Shown here one piece after another: positions 8,934-16,572 of a stretch of 17,681 nucleotides of DNA. The position numbers were made by a program, and so were the translations under genes. The stretch's first letter is position 1. Each line of letters begins with the position of its first letter. The notes under the pieces are model-generated. The model saw only the letters and a program-made list of their open reading frames with translations, did not search any database and was not told the origin of the DNA. This stretch comes from DATKZS01 sp035527835 [NCBI: bacterium] (GTDB taxonomy: Bacteria; RBG-13-61-14): assembly GCA_035527835.1 (NCBI GenBank), contig DATKZS010000217.1:1-17681 (forward strand). The letters are read 5' to 3'.

Positions 8934-8992
8934 GGTTTGTAGTTTGTGGTTTGTGGTTTCAACCACAAACCACGAACCAAAAACCACAAACC
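8934..8992. repeat. Heptamer-array hairpin A (GGTTTGT type)
   Basis: Left arm: ggtttgt at 8934, agtttgt at 8941, ggtttgt at 8948 and ggttt at 8955. Right arm: accacaa at 8962, accacga at 8969, accaaaa at 8976, accacaa at 8983, then acc. Period is 7 throughout. The inner part (8948-8958 with 8961-8971) is a perfect 11-bp inverted repeat around a 2-base centre; the outer register pairs whole arms with few mismatches. It lies between the stop of a response regulator and the start of the ABC permease, both minus strand. It has no clean T-run on the minus strand, so it is not a classical terminator there. Confidence 0.9.
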
Positions 8993-8998
8993 TATTCT

Positions 8999-9703
8999 TT
9001 ATTTGTCGGATCTGGCCACGTACTCCTTGATCCTGGCCACGTCGGCGTCCTTGAGGTTGAGGAATTGGATGCCCATGCCGGGCCTTCTTCCCGGCGCGGT
9101 CTGGCCGGCGGCGATGGCGCGGATGATCTTGCCGGAGGCCCTGATCGCGGCGGTATCGCCGGGCAGGGTGAATTCCACGTCGAGCGCGGTCCCCGGGGCC
9201 AGCGGCGTGTCGGTCTCGACGAAGATCCCGCCCTCCGACACGTCGTAGGTGAAGTCCTTGAAGGTGAACGACTTGCCGGAGGTGATGACGGTGACCCGGA
9301 GCGGCGTGCGGATGAAGGTCCGCTTCTCCACCCGGATGAACTTGGAGATCTTCTCGAACAGGTCGCGCTGCGTGACCGGCTTGGTGATGAAGTCGTCGGC
9401 GCCGGCCTGGGCGCAGCGCTCGCGCGACTCGGGGTCGCCCTTGGTCGTCACCATGATCACGGGCAGGTGCTTCAAGCCCTTGTTGGTCTTGACGAAGCGG
9501 CAGACCACGTCGCCGTTCATGTCCGGCATCAGGAGGTCCAGGAAGATGAGGTCGGGCTTCTCGATCTGGATCTTCTTGATCGCCTCGCTCCCGCTCTTGG
9601 CCATGACGATCTCATAGCCGGAGCGCTCCAGCAGCATCTTCTCCAGGCGGAGGAAGGTCTCCATGTCGTCGGCGATCAGGATTTTTTCTTTCTTCTGGCT
9701 CAT
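8999..9703 (-). CDS. REC-PilZ response regulator (second of tandem pair)
   Basis: A 234-residue protein. The receiver domain occupies about 1-125, with acidic pocket D12-D13, phosphoacceptor D56 in LIFLDLLMPD, T86/T87 and K108 in TKP. A PilZ domain follows with R128-x3-R132 and DVSEGG (154-159); these two motifs together form the cyclic di-GMP contact site in known PilZ proteins. It should therefore couple a phosphorelay to cyclic di-GMP reading, possibly in motility or surface behaviour; the output partner is unknown, and no histidine kinase is in the window. It is paralogous to the 9812-10513 gene upstream and has its own strong promoter candidate. The SD is weak (GACGG close to the ATG). 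A heptamer hairpin follows the stop. Confidence 0.93.
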   Translation of the reverse strand: MSQKKEKILIADDMETFLRLEKMLLERSGYEIVMAKSGSEAIKKIQIEKPDLIFLDLLMPDMNGDVVCRFVKTNKGLKHLPVIMVTTKGDPESRERCAQAGADDFITKPVTQRDLFEKISKFIRVEKRTFIRTPLRVTVITSGKSFTFKDFTYDVSEGGIFVETDTPLAPGTALDVEFTLPGDTAAIRASGKIIRAIAAGQTAPGRRPGMGIQFLNLKDADVARIKEYVARSDK

Positions 9704-9725
9704 CCGTCGGCACGCTTCAATTCAA

Positions 9726-9754
9726 TTTATATATCATTTGCCTGCAAATGTCCA
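9726..9754 (-). promoter_or_regulatory. Sigma-70-type promoter for the 8999-9703 regulator
   Basis: On the minus strand TGGACA (9749-9754) and TATAAA (9726-9731) are separated by exactly 17 bases; each hexamer matches 5 of 6 consensus positions. Predicted initiation is near 9719, leaving a leader of about 16 bases before the ATG at 9703. A 16-bp palindrome fills almost the whole spacer. Confidence 0.65.
9735..9750. promoter_or_regulatory. Palindromic operator candidate CATTTGC-N2-GCAAATG
   Basis: A perfect 7-bp inverted repeat with a 2-base centre, located between the -35 and -10 hexamers of the regulator promoter. A dimeric factor bound here would block RNA polymerase. The factor is unknown. 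Confidence 0.5.
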
Positions 9755-9772
9755 GAGCGGAATGAGAACGGG

Positions 9773-9793
9773 AAAAAGGGCGGGGTCAGGCCC
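9773..9793 (-). terminator. Weak intrinsic terminator candidate after the first REC-PilZ gene
   Basis: On the minus strand GGGC, an 8-base loop, GCCC and then TTTTT. The stem is only 4 bp, so efficiency is doubtful, but it lies between the stop of the upstream regulator and the promoter of the next. Confidence 0.33.
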
Positions 9794-9811
9794 GGTCCCG
9801 GGAGGAAAAGA

Positions 9812-10513
9812 TCAGGCCGTCCGGGCGGGCGGCTCGTTTTGGGAAATGAAATTTTCCAGCGCGTCTTTCTGGCCGGGAGCGAGCGCGTGGAACTGGATGC
9901 CCAGGCAGTAGGATTCCGTGGCCTCGTCGCGGTCGGTCCGCACCACGCGGCCGCCCAGGGTGAGGAGCCCGTTGTCGGGCAGGATGGGAAGGTCCAGCGT
10001 GACCTCGGATAGCGGCGTGATCCTGTCCTTGCACTCCACCATGATCCCCCCGCGCGAGAGGTTGCGCGACGAGCCGGAAAAGCTCTTGCCCGAGACCTCG
10101 CCCGCCACCTTGAAACGCAGCGGAATCCGGTAATGCACCCGGTTCGGGATGTTCAGGATGTTCGCGGCCTTGGCCAGCATCTCCTGGGCGTTGATCGGCT
10201 TGGTCACGTAATCCTGGCACCCCGCGGCAAAGCATTTCTCGATGTCGGCCTGGTCCGCCGAGGTGGACACGATCATCACCGGGATGGGACGGGTCGCCTC
10301 ATCGGTCTTGAGCCGCTTGCAGACCTCGTCGCCCATCATGTCGGGCATGATGTAGTCGAGCAAAATCAGGTCCGGACAAGATTTTCTGGCGATTTCAAGG
10401 GCTTGCGCCCCGGATTCGGCCGTGAAAATCTCGCAGCCGGTCCGCCTGAAAAACGTTTCCTCCAGCTTCAGGAAAAGCCGCACATCATCCACCAATAGAA
10501 TTTTTTTCTTCAT
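9812..10513 (-). CDS. REC-PilZ response regulator (first of tandem pair)
   Basis: A 233-residue protein with the same architecture as its downstream neighbour. The receiver domain has acidic pair D9-D10, phosphoacceptor D53 in LILLDYIMPD, S85-A86 and K105 in TKP. The PilZ domain begins near residue 124 with R125-x3-R129 and NLSRGG (151-156), both cyclic di-GMP binding motifs. The two genes clearly arose by duplication, but differ enough in sequence to respond to different inputs. The ATG at 10513 is preceded by GAGGG and AAGGAGAAGG, a good SD region, with a leader of about 97 bases from the predicted promoter. The gene is divergent from the rimP operon. Confidence 0.93.
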   Translation of the reverse strand: MKKKILLVDDVRLFLKLEETFFRRTGCEIFTAESGAQALEIARKSCPDLILLDYIMPDMMGDEVCKRLKTDEATRPIPVMIVSTSADQADIEKCFAAGCQDYVTKPINAQEMLAKAANILNIPNRVHYRIPLRFKVAGEVSGKSFSGSSRNLSRGGIMVECKDRITPLSEVTLDLPILPDNGLLTLGGRVVRTDRDEATESYCLGIQFHALAPGQKDALENFISQNEPPARTA

Positions 10514-10616
10514 GGTTCCCTCGACCTTCTCCTTGTCACGATTGGTCCATTCCGGAGCTGACGTGCATCAGTTCGACCCCGCCGCCGAAAACCGCCCTGC
10601 CGATGAAGTGCGAGCA

Positions 10617-10645
10617 AGTATATCATGCCCGGATAATCATCGCAA
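10617..10645 (-). promoter_or_regulatory. Promoter candidate for the REC-PilZ pair
   Basis: On the minus strand TTGCGA (10640-10645) and TATACT (10617-10622) are spaced by 17 bases. It faces away from the rimP operon promoter, whose -35 begins about 40 bases further on. Confidence 0.55.
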
Positions 10646-10686
10646 CCCCTAAATTGGTCCCATCGGAGAAATGTTTAATTTTCTCC

Positions 10687-10714
10687 TTGCTTTCCTTGGG
10701 AATTATGGTATATT
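10687..10714 (+). promoter_or_regulatory. Promoter candidate for the rimP-nusA-infB operon
   Basis: TTGCTT (10687-10692), a 16-base spacer and TATATT (10709-10714), preceded by TGG, giving an extended -10. Initiation near 10721 would place the hairpin at 10745-10769 about 25 bases into the leader. Confidence 0.5.
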
Positions 10715-10744
10715 TAGATTGTCTTTTACCCGGAATGCAGTGAG

Positions 10745-10772
10745 AAAGTGGGTTCGGCGAGCCCACTTTTTT
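10745..10772 (+). terminator. Leader terminator / attenuator upstream of rimP
   Basis: An 11-bp stem (10745-10755 with 10759-10769, one G-U pair) around a 3-base loop, followed at once by T residues to 10772. This is a textbook intrinsic terminator between the operon promoter and rimP. A terminator-bearing leader upstream of rimP-nusA-infB has been described as a putative attenuator in gammaproteobacteria, and NusA stimulates hairpin-dependent termination, so feedback on the operon by NusA is a plausible role. Confidence 0.75.
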
Positions 10773-10802
10773 GTTGACAAAAGGCGTTGGCCGGGGAGGA
10801 TG

Positions 10803-11279
10803 ATGGGCACGCTTGAGGATGCGATCGAGAAACTTGCGGAGCCGGTGCTGGCCCGGATGGGCCTGGAGCTGGTTGACTTGGAGCTTGGCCGGACCGGCGG
10901 ACGGCTGCTGGTCAGGCTGTTCATCGACCGGGCCAACCGGGAGGCCGGCGGGGTCTCGGTCAGGGAGTGCGGCGATTTCAACCTGGCCCTGGGCCGGTTG
11001 CTGGACGTGGAAGGCGTGTTGCAGGAGAGCCACGTCCTGGAGGTATCGAGTCCGGGCCTGGACCGGAGGATTCGGAAGCTTCGGGACTTCCGGCGGCATC
11101 AAGGCGAGACCGTGACGGTACATCTCAAGGCGCCGCGGGACGGCCGGAAAAAGGTGAAGGGCCGGATCGCCCTGGCCGACGAGGACGGGATCACGATCGA
11201 GGCCCAAGGGCTGAGCTTCCGGCTGCGGCACGACGAGATCAGCCGGGCCAATCTGGAATACCGTTTCGAGGATGAGTGA
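10803..11279 (+). CDS. rimP: Ribosome maturation factor RimP
   Basis: A 158-residue protein of normal RimP length, needed for 30S subunit maturation. It begins MGTLEDAIEKLAEPVLARMGLELVDLEL, the family N-terminal pattern, continues with the first alpha/beta domain (SVRECGDFNLALGRLLDVEG; VLEVSSPGLDR is the conserved family signature) and ends in an SH3-like C-terminal domain (KVKGRIALADEDGITIE). GGAGG at 10795-10799 lies 3 bases before the ATG at 10803; an adjacent ATG at 10800 is the alternative. The frame is open upstream to 10671, but that stretch holds the promoter and terminator hairpin and is not protein. nusA follows after 44 bases. Confidence 0.95.
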   Translation: MGTLEDAIEKLAEPVLARMGLELVDLELGRTGGRLLVRLFIDRANREAGGVSVRECGDFNLALGRLLDVEGVLQESHVLEVSSPGLDRRIRKLRDFRRHQGETVTVHLKAPRDGRKKVKGRIALADEDGITIEAQGLSFRLRHDEISRANLEYRFEDE

Positions 11280-11323
11280 TGGTTCCCGATCCATCATGAG
11301 AACGCCGAGTCGAGGATGGACAG

Positions 11324-12844
<1,521 letters not shown>

Positions 12845-12883
12845 AACATTAATCGGCGGCAGGGGCGGGAAGTAATAAATCAT

Positions 12884-12911
12884 CGCCGGGCGCGGCAATA
12901 AGCGCGCGGCG
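12884..12911 (+). other. GC-rich hairpin between nusA and infB
   Basis: CGCCG-(GG)-CGCG, an 8-base loop, then CGCG-CGGCG: a 9-bp stem with a 2-base bulge. No T-run follows, so it is not an intrinsic terminator. In many bacteria ylxR and ylxQ occupy this position; here there are only 103 non-coding bases. Role unknown. Confidence 0.4.
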
Positions 12912-12947
12912 TTCGGGATGGCGATTGACGAAGGGAAACGGTGAATA

Positions 12948-15674
12948 ATGGCGAAGATCAGGGTATATGAGCTGGCCAAGGAGCTTGGCCTGGACAACAA
13001 GGAGATCCTGGTCAAACTGCGCGCGCTCAAGATCGTGGTGAAGAGCCACATGAGCGTGCTCGCGGATGAAGACGTGGAAAAGGTCAGGGCCAGCCTCTCC
13101 GAACCCAGCGTCGTTTCTTCCGCCGGAGGCGTCGAGGAAAAGCGCGTGGCCCGCGGCGTGATCCGCCGCCGCACCGTGGCCGCCCCCAAGGAAGCGGCCG
13201 ATGAAGAAAAGGAACAGCCCAAGGTGGACCTGGGCTCGCTCAAACAGGGGGCCAAGCGCGTCCGCCGCGAGGACGAGGAGCATGTGGCCAAGCCCATGCC
13301 CGAGCTCGCCGAGATCCCCAAGGAATGGGAGGTGGAAGAGGAAGAGAAAGCGGCCAAGCTCAAGAAAAAGGCCGCGAGGCCGAAAAAGGCCGCCGCGAGA
13401 AAAGAGTCGGAAGAAGAGGCCGCCCCGGCCGCCGCCGAAGCTCGGCCCGCCGGCGAGGCCCCCGCACCCGAGGCCGCCCCCGAACCCGCCGCCGCGGCCG
13501 CCGCCCCCGCGGGGGAACCGGCTCCGGAACCCGGGGTCGAAAAGAAAGTCCCCAAAGGCCCGCGCAAGATCTATATCAAGCCGAGTCTGCGTCGCACCGC
13601 CCGGGCCGTCGAAGGCGAGCCGCTGCCCATCCCCGGTCAGCAGGCCCCGGCCCCTGGAGCCGAGGAGGCCGGAGAGGACGCCGGGAAAAAGAAGAAAAAG
13701 AAAAAAGGCAAACAGGCCGAGGAGCAGGCCCCCGCGACCGACCGCTTCGAGGAGGCCGTCCCCAAGAAGAAGCTCCGCCGCAAGATCGCATTCAAGCAGC
13801 AGCGCGGAACCGAGGGCATGGAGATCGCCGACGTCGAGCAGATGTACCATCCCTCCCGCAAGAAGGTCACCGGCAAGAAAAAGGTCCAGAAAAAAACGGT
13901 GATCACCACGCCCAAGGCGGCGAAAAGGATAATCAGGATGGGTGAGAGCATCACCGCGGCCGAACTGGCCCGCCAGTTGGAAACCAAGGAGCACGAAATC
14001 TTGAGGGCCCTCGAAAAGGAAGGCGTCGCCGCTAAGGACCGCACCCTCGACGCCGACACCGCCGGAATCATCGCCGGGAATTACAACTACGAGATCGTCC
14101 AGGAAGTGTTTGACGAGGACAAGATCATCGGCGCCTCCGTCCCCTCCGCCCCCGAGAAGCTGACGCCCCGGCCGCCCGTGGTCACCGTCATGGGACACGT
14201 GGACCACGGCAAAACCTCGCTCCTCGACGCCATCCGCAAGACCCGCGTCACCGAGCAGGAGGCCGGCGCCATCACCCAGCACATCGGCGCCTCCATGGTC
14301 GAGCTCGGATCCGGACGTATCACCTTCATTGATACCCCCGGACACGAGGCCTTTACCGCCATGCGCGCCCGCGGAGCCAAGGTCACGGACCTCGTCGTCC
14401 TCGTGGTCGCCGCCGACGACGGCATCATGCCCCAGACCGTCGAGGCCGCCAACCACGCCAAGGCCGCCCAAGTGCCAATCATCGTCGCCATCAACAAGGT
14501 TGACCTCCCCGCCGCCAAGCCCAACGTCGTCAAGCAGCGACTCGCCGAGATCGGAATCGCCGTCGAAGGATGGGGAGGAGAGACCCTCGCCATCGAGTGC
14601 TCCGCCAAAACCGGGCAGGGAGTCCCCGACCTCCTCGAAGCCATCATCCTCCAGGCCGAGCTCCTCGAACTCAAGGCCGACCCTGACCGGCCCGCAAGGG
14701 GGTTCGTCATCGAGTCCCGCCTCGACAAGGGACGTGGCCCCGTCGCCACCATCATCGTCCAGGAAGGGACGCTCCGGCGCGGCTCCGTGATCCTCTGCGG
14801 GACCCTCTACGGCAAGGTCCGGGCCATGCTCGACGACCGCGGAAACCCCGTCAGCAAGGCCGGGCCCAGCGTCCCCGTCGAGATCATGGGACTCTCCGAA
14901 GTGCCCGAGCCCGGCGTGCAGATCATCGTCATGGACGACGACCGCAAGGCCAAGCTCGTCGCCGAGCACCGCCTCGCTAAATTGAAGGGCGAGAAGGCCC
15001 AGACCCAGGCCCCCGCCAAGGTCTCCCTCGAAGACCTCATGGCCCGCCTCCGCGAAGGAGAGATCCAGCAGCTCAACCTCATCCTCAAGACCGACACCCA
15101 GGGATCATCCGAGGCCATCCGCGCCGCCGCCGAGAAGCTGTCCCGCGACGAGATCAAGGTGCAGGTGCTCCACGGCGGCGTCGGCAACATCACCGAGAAC
15201 GACGTGCTCCTGGCCTCCGCCAGCAACGCCGTGATCATGGGCTTCCAGGTCAAGGTCGAGGGGACCGCCCGCAAGATCGCCGAGCAAGAGGGCGTACAGA
15301 TCCGAACCTACGACATCATCTATAACCTCCTCGACGACGTCCAGGCGTCACTCATCGGAATGCTCAAGCCCGTGTTCGAGGAGAAGATCCTGGGCAAGGC
15401 CGAGGTCCGCAAGGTCTTCCGCGTATCCAAGGTCGGCGCCGTCGCCGGATCCTACGTGACCGACGGCCTGGTCCGCCGCGGCGCCAGCATCCGCGTGATC
15501 CGCGCCGGAGAGACCGTCTTCACCGGACGCATCAAGTCCTTGAAGCGCGTCACCGAGGACGTGCGCGAGGTCAACCAGGGACTGGAATGCGGCATCTCCA
15601 TCGAGAACTTCAGCAAAGTCGAGGAAGGCGACGTCATCGAGGCCTACGAAGTGTCAGAGCAGTCGCCCATTTAA
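12948..15674 (+). CDS. infB: Translation initiation factor IF-2
   Basis: A 908-residue IF-2, the GTPase that delivers initiator fMet-tRNA to the 30S subunit and promotes subunit joining. An IF2_N domain occupies about 1-52 (AKIRVYELAKELGL). A long Ala/Pro/Glu/Lys-rich linker follows (about 60-320), then a second IF2_N-like segment (IIRMGESITAAELARQL, about 328-380). The G domain has G1 GHVDHGKT (416-423), G3 DTPGH (462-466), G4 NKVD (516-519) and G5 SAK (552-554). Domains II to IV complete the protein. The linker includes seven consecutive lysines encoded by a purine-only run near 13683-13707. The ATG at 12948 has AAGGG 12 bases and GGTGA 3 bases upstream, neither ideal. Length and motifs are normal for IF-2. 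Confidence 0.99.
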   Translation: MAKIRVYELAKELGLDNKEILVKLRALKIVVKSHMSVLADEDVEKVRASLSEPSVVSSAGGVEEKRVARGVIRRRTVAAPKEAADEEKEQPKVDLGSLKQGAKRVRREDEEHVAKPMPELAEIPKEWEVEEEEKAAKLKKKAARPKKAAARKESEEEAAPAAAEARPAGEAPAPEAAPEPAAAAAAPAGEPAPEPGVEKKVPKGPRKIYIKPSLRRTARAVEGEPLPIPGQQAPAPGAEEAGEDAGKKKKKKKGKQAEEQAPATDRFEEAVPKKKLRRKIAFKQQRGTEGMEIADVEQMYHPSRKKVTGKKKVQKKTVITTPKAAKRIIRMGESITAAELARQLETKEHEILRALEKEGVAAKDRTLDADTAGIIAGNYNYEIVQEVFDEDKIIGASVPSAPEKLTPRPPVVTVMGHVDHGKTSLLDAIRKTRVTEQEAGAITQHIGASMVELGSGRITFIDTPGHEAFTAMRARGAKVTDLVVLVVAADDGIMPQTVEAANHAKAAQVPIIVAINKVDLPAAKPNVVKQRLAEIGIAVEGWGGETLAIECSAKTGQGVPDLLEAIILQAELLELKADPDRPARGFVIESRLDKGRGPVATIIVQEGTLRRGSVILCGTLYGKVRAMLDDRGNPVSKAGPSVPVEIMGLSEVPEPGVQIIVMDDDRKAKLVAEHRLAKLKGEKAQTQAPAKVSLEDLMARLREGEIQQLNLILKTDTQGSSEAIRAAAEKLSRDEIKVQVLHGGVGNITENDVLLASASNAVIMGFQVKVEGTARKIAEQEGVQIRTYDIIYNLLDDVQASLIGMLKPVFEEKILGKAEVRKVFRVSKVGAVAGSYVTDGLVRRGASIRVIRAGETVFTGRIKSLKRVTEDVREVNQGLECGISIENFSKVEEGDVIEAYEVSEQSPI

Positions 15675-15677
15675 GAA

Positions 15678-15747
15678 AGTAGCCAGTAGCCAGGGAATGG
15701 CTTCAGGCGCTTCTGACCCTTGCTACTTGCTACTGGCTACTAGCTAC
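15678..15747. repeat. Heptamer-array hairpin B (AGTAGCC type)
   Basis: Left arm: agtagcc at 15678 and 15685, then aggg. Right arm: ttgctac at 15720 and 15727, tggctac at 15734, tagctac at 15741; period 7 throughout. Two pairing registers exist: 15679-15695 with 15717-15733 (15 of 17) and 15678-15691 with 15728-15741 (13 of 14). It fills the gap between infB and the ylxP SD. Five T residues (15752-15756) follow, so it could also act as a weak terminator. Confidence 0.88.
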
Positions 15748-15759
15748 CGTGTTTTTATT

Positions 15760-15765
15760 AAGGAG
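15760..15765 (+). promoter_or_regulatory. Shine-Dalgarno fixing the ylxP GTG start
   Basis: AAGGAG lies 7 bases before the GTG at 15773. It supports that start over the more upstream in-frame GTG at 15749, which overlaps the end of hairpin B. Confidence 0.85.
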
Positions 15766-15772
15766 AATTTCC

Positions 15773-16060
15773 GTGGTTGTCGGCGTCCTCCATCTCGACC
15801 TCCGGTTCCATGACTGCCGTTCATTGAAGGAAAAGCGGAGCTGCATCCGCCAGCTCCTGAGCCGCGTCAAGAGCACCTTCGAGGTCGCCGTGGCCGAGGT
15901 CGGCAGCCAGGACAAGTGGCAGCGCGCCGAGGTCGGCATCGCCGCCGTCGGCTCCGACCGCGCCGGCATCAACCAGCGCCTCGACCACGTCATCAACTTC
16001 GTCGAGGGACTCGGATCCGCCGACCTGGTGGACCACAAGATCGAGCTGATTAACGTGTAG
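15773..16060 (+). CDS. ylxP: DUF503 / YlxP-like protein
   Basis: A 95-residue protein of the DUF503 (YlxP) family, almost all family core: VVGVLHLDLRFHDCRSLKEKR at the N-terminus, then VAVAEVGSQDKWQRAEVGIAAV and a C-terminal helix. Members sit between infB and rbfA in many bacteria and are thought to be ribosome-associated, but the biochemical role is not established. Start is GTG at 15773, chosen from the well-placed SD. The gene is flanked on both sides by heptamer hairpins, which is unusual within this operon. Confidence 0.93.
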   Translation: MVVGVLHLDLRFHDCRSLKEKRSCIRQLLSRVKSTFEVAVAEVGSQDKWQRAEVGIAAVGSDRAGINQRLDHVINFVEGLGSADLVDHKIELINV

Positions 16061-16070
16061 GCCGCGCCGC

Positions 16071-16079
16071 GAAAGGAGG
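16071..16079 (+). promoter_or_regulatory. Displaced Shine-Dalgarno of rbfA
   Basis: GAAAGGAGG is nearly a full complement of the 16S 3' end, yet no start codon lies at normal distance after it. The rbfA TTG is 101 bases downstream, with hairpin C filling the interval. If hairpin C pairs from 16081 to 16173, only 7 unpaired bases separate SD and start. Confidence 0.7.
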
Positions 16080-16080
16080 C

Positions 16081-16173
16081 AAGGTAGATAGTAGATAGCA
16101 GATAGCAGATAGGGGATGCGCCACTGGCACGCCATTCATCCCTATCTACTACCTACTATCTACTACCTACTTT
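16081..16173. repeat. Heptamer-array hairpin C (GTAGATA type)
   Basis: Left arm: gtagata at 16084 and 16091, gcagata at 16098 and 16105, then ggggatg. Right arm (16137-16170) is the complement, again in 7-base steps (tatctac and tacctac alternating). Aligned, 30 of 34 positions pair, with one bulged base and an 18-base loop (16119-16136). Bases 16081-16083 can also pair with 16171-16173. Six T residues (16171-16176) follow. All four mismatches are transitions, so they are A-C on the plus strand but G-U wobbles in an RNA from the minus strand. Confidence 0.93.
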
Positions 16174-16179
16174 TTTACA

Positions 16180-16572
16180 TTGGTTTCCAATCGCACAGAA
16201 CGGGTCAGCGCGCTCATCCTGGAAGAAATTTCCCGGACCCTGGTCCGCTTGGACGATCGCCGGCTCCGCGGCGTGACTTGCACTCATGTCAAGGTGAGCA
16301 AGGACCTCCGCATCGCCCACGTCCACTACAGCCTGATCGGCGGCGAAGATCTGGTCAAAGCCGCCGGCGAAGCCCTGGCTCGGGCCAGCGGTGTGTTCAA
16401 GCGTGCCATCGGCGAAAACCTCGACCTCCGCTACATGCCCGAGCTCGAGTTCCATCTCGACAAAAACATCGCCCACGCCGACCGCATCGAGCGCCTGCTC
16501 CGAGAAATCCATGAACAGGAAGCCGCGAAAGACCGGAAGGACACGACCGACGATGATGCAACAGGCGATTGA
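16180..16572 (+). CDS. rbfA: Ribosome-binding factor A
   Basis: A 130-residue RbfA, a KH-fold assembly factor for the 30S subunit and 16S rRNA 5' end maturation. The N-terminus VSNRTERVSALILEEISRTL and the core VTCTHVKVSKDLRIAHVHYSLIGG are typical, as is RYMPELEFHLDKNIAHADRIERLL. The tail after ~110 is charged and disordered-looking. The start is TTG at 16180; no other start codon exists near the family N-terminus. The TTG has no SD directly upstream: the bases before it are the T-run and right arm of hairpin C, and the only good SD is at 16071-16079. The 3' end overlaps nrnA by 20 bases. Confidence 0.95.
   Translation: MVSNRTERVSALILEEISRTLVRLDDRRLRGVTCTHVKVSKDLRIAHVHYSLIGGEDLVKAAGEALARASGVFKRAIGENLDLRYMPELEFHLDKNIAHADRIERLLREIHEQEAAKDRKDTTDDDATGD

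Noticed and set aside
8934-8992. CRISPR-like array
   Set aside because: Units are 7 bp, contiguous and mirrored, with no spacers and no cas genes anywhere in the window.
7723-9030. A 435-codon open frame on the plus strand, highly Asp/Glu/His-rich
   Set aside because: Antisense shadow of the ABC permease running through hairpin A; no recognisable family and unnatural composition.
10671-10802. N-terminal extension of RimP by 44 residues
   Set aside because: This stretch contains the promoter and the terminator hairpin; RimP homology and the SD start at 10800-10803.
13683-13709. Programmed frameshift site in the purine run of infB
   Set aside because: The run encodes lysines in the IF-2 linker, the frame continues intact on both sides, and no downstream structure or alternative product was seen.
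16116-16514. ATG-started frame inside element C, preceded by GGGG
   Set aside because: Not in the rbfA frame and it encodes a translation of the repeat plus an arginine-rich shadow of rbfA.
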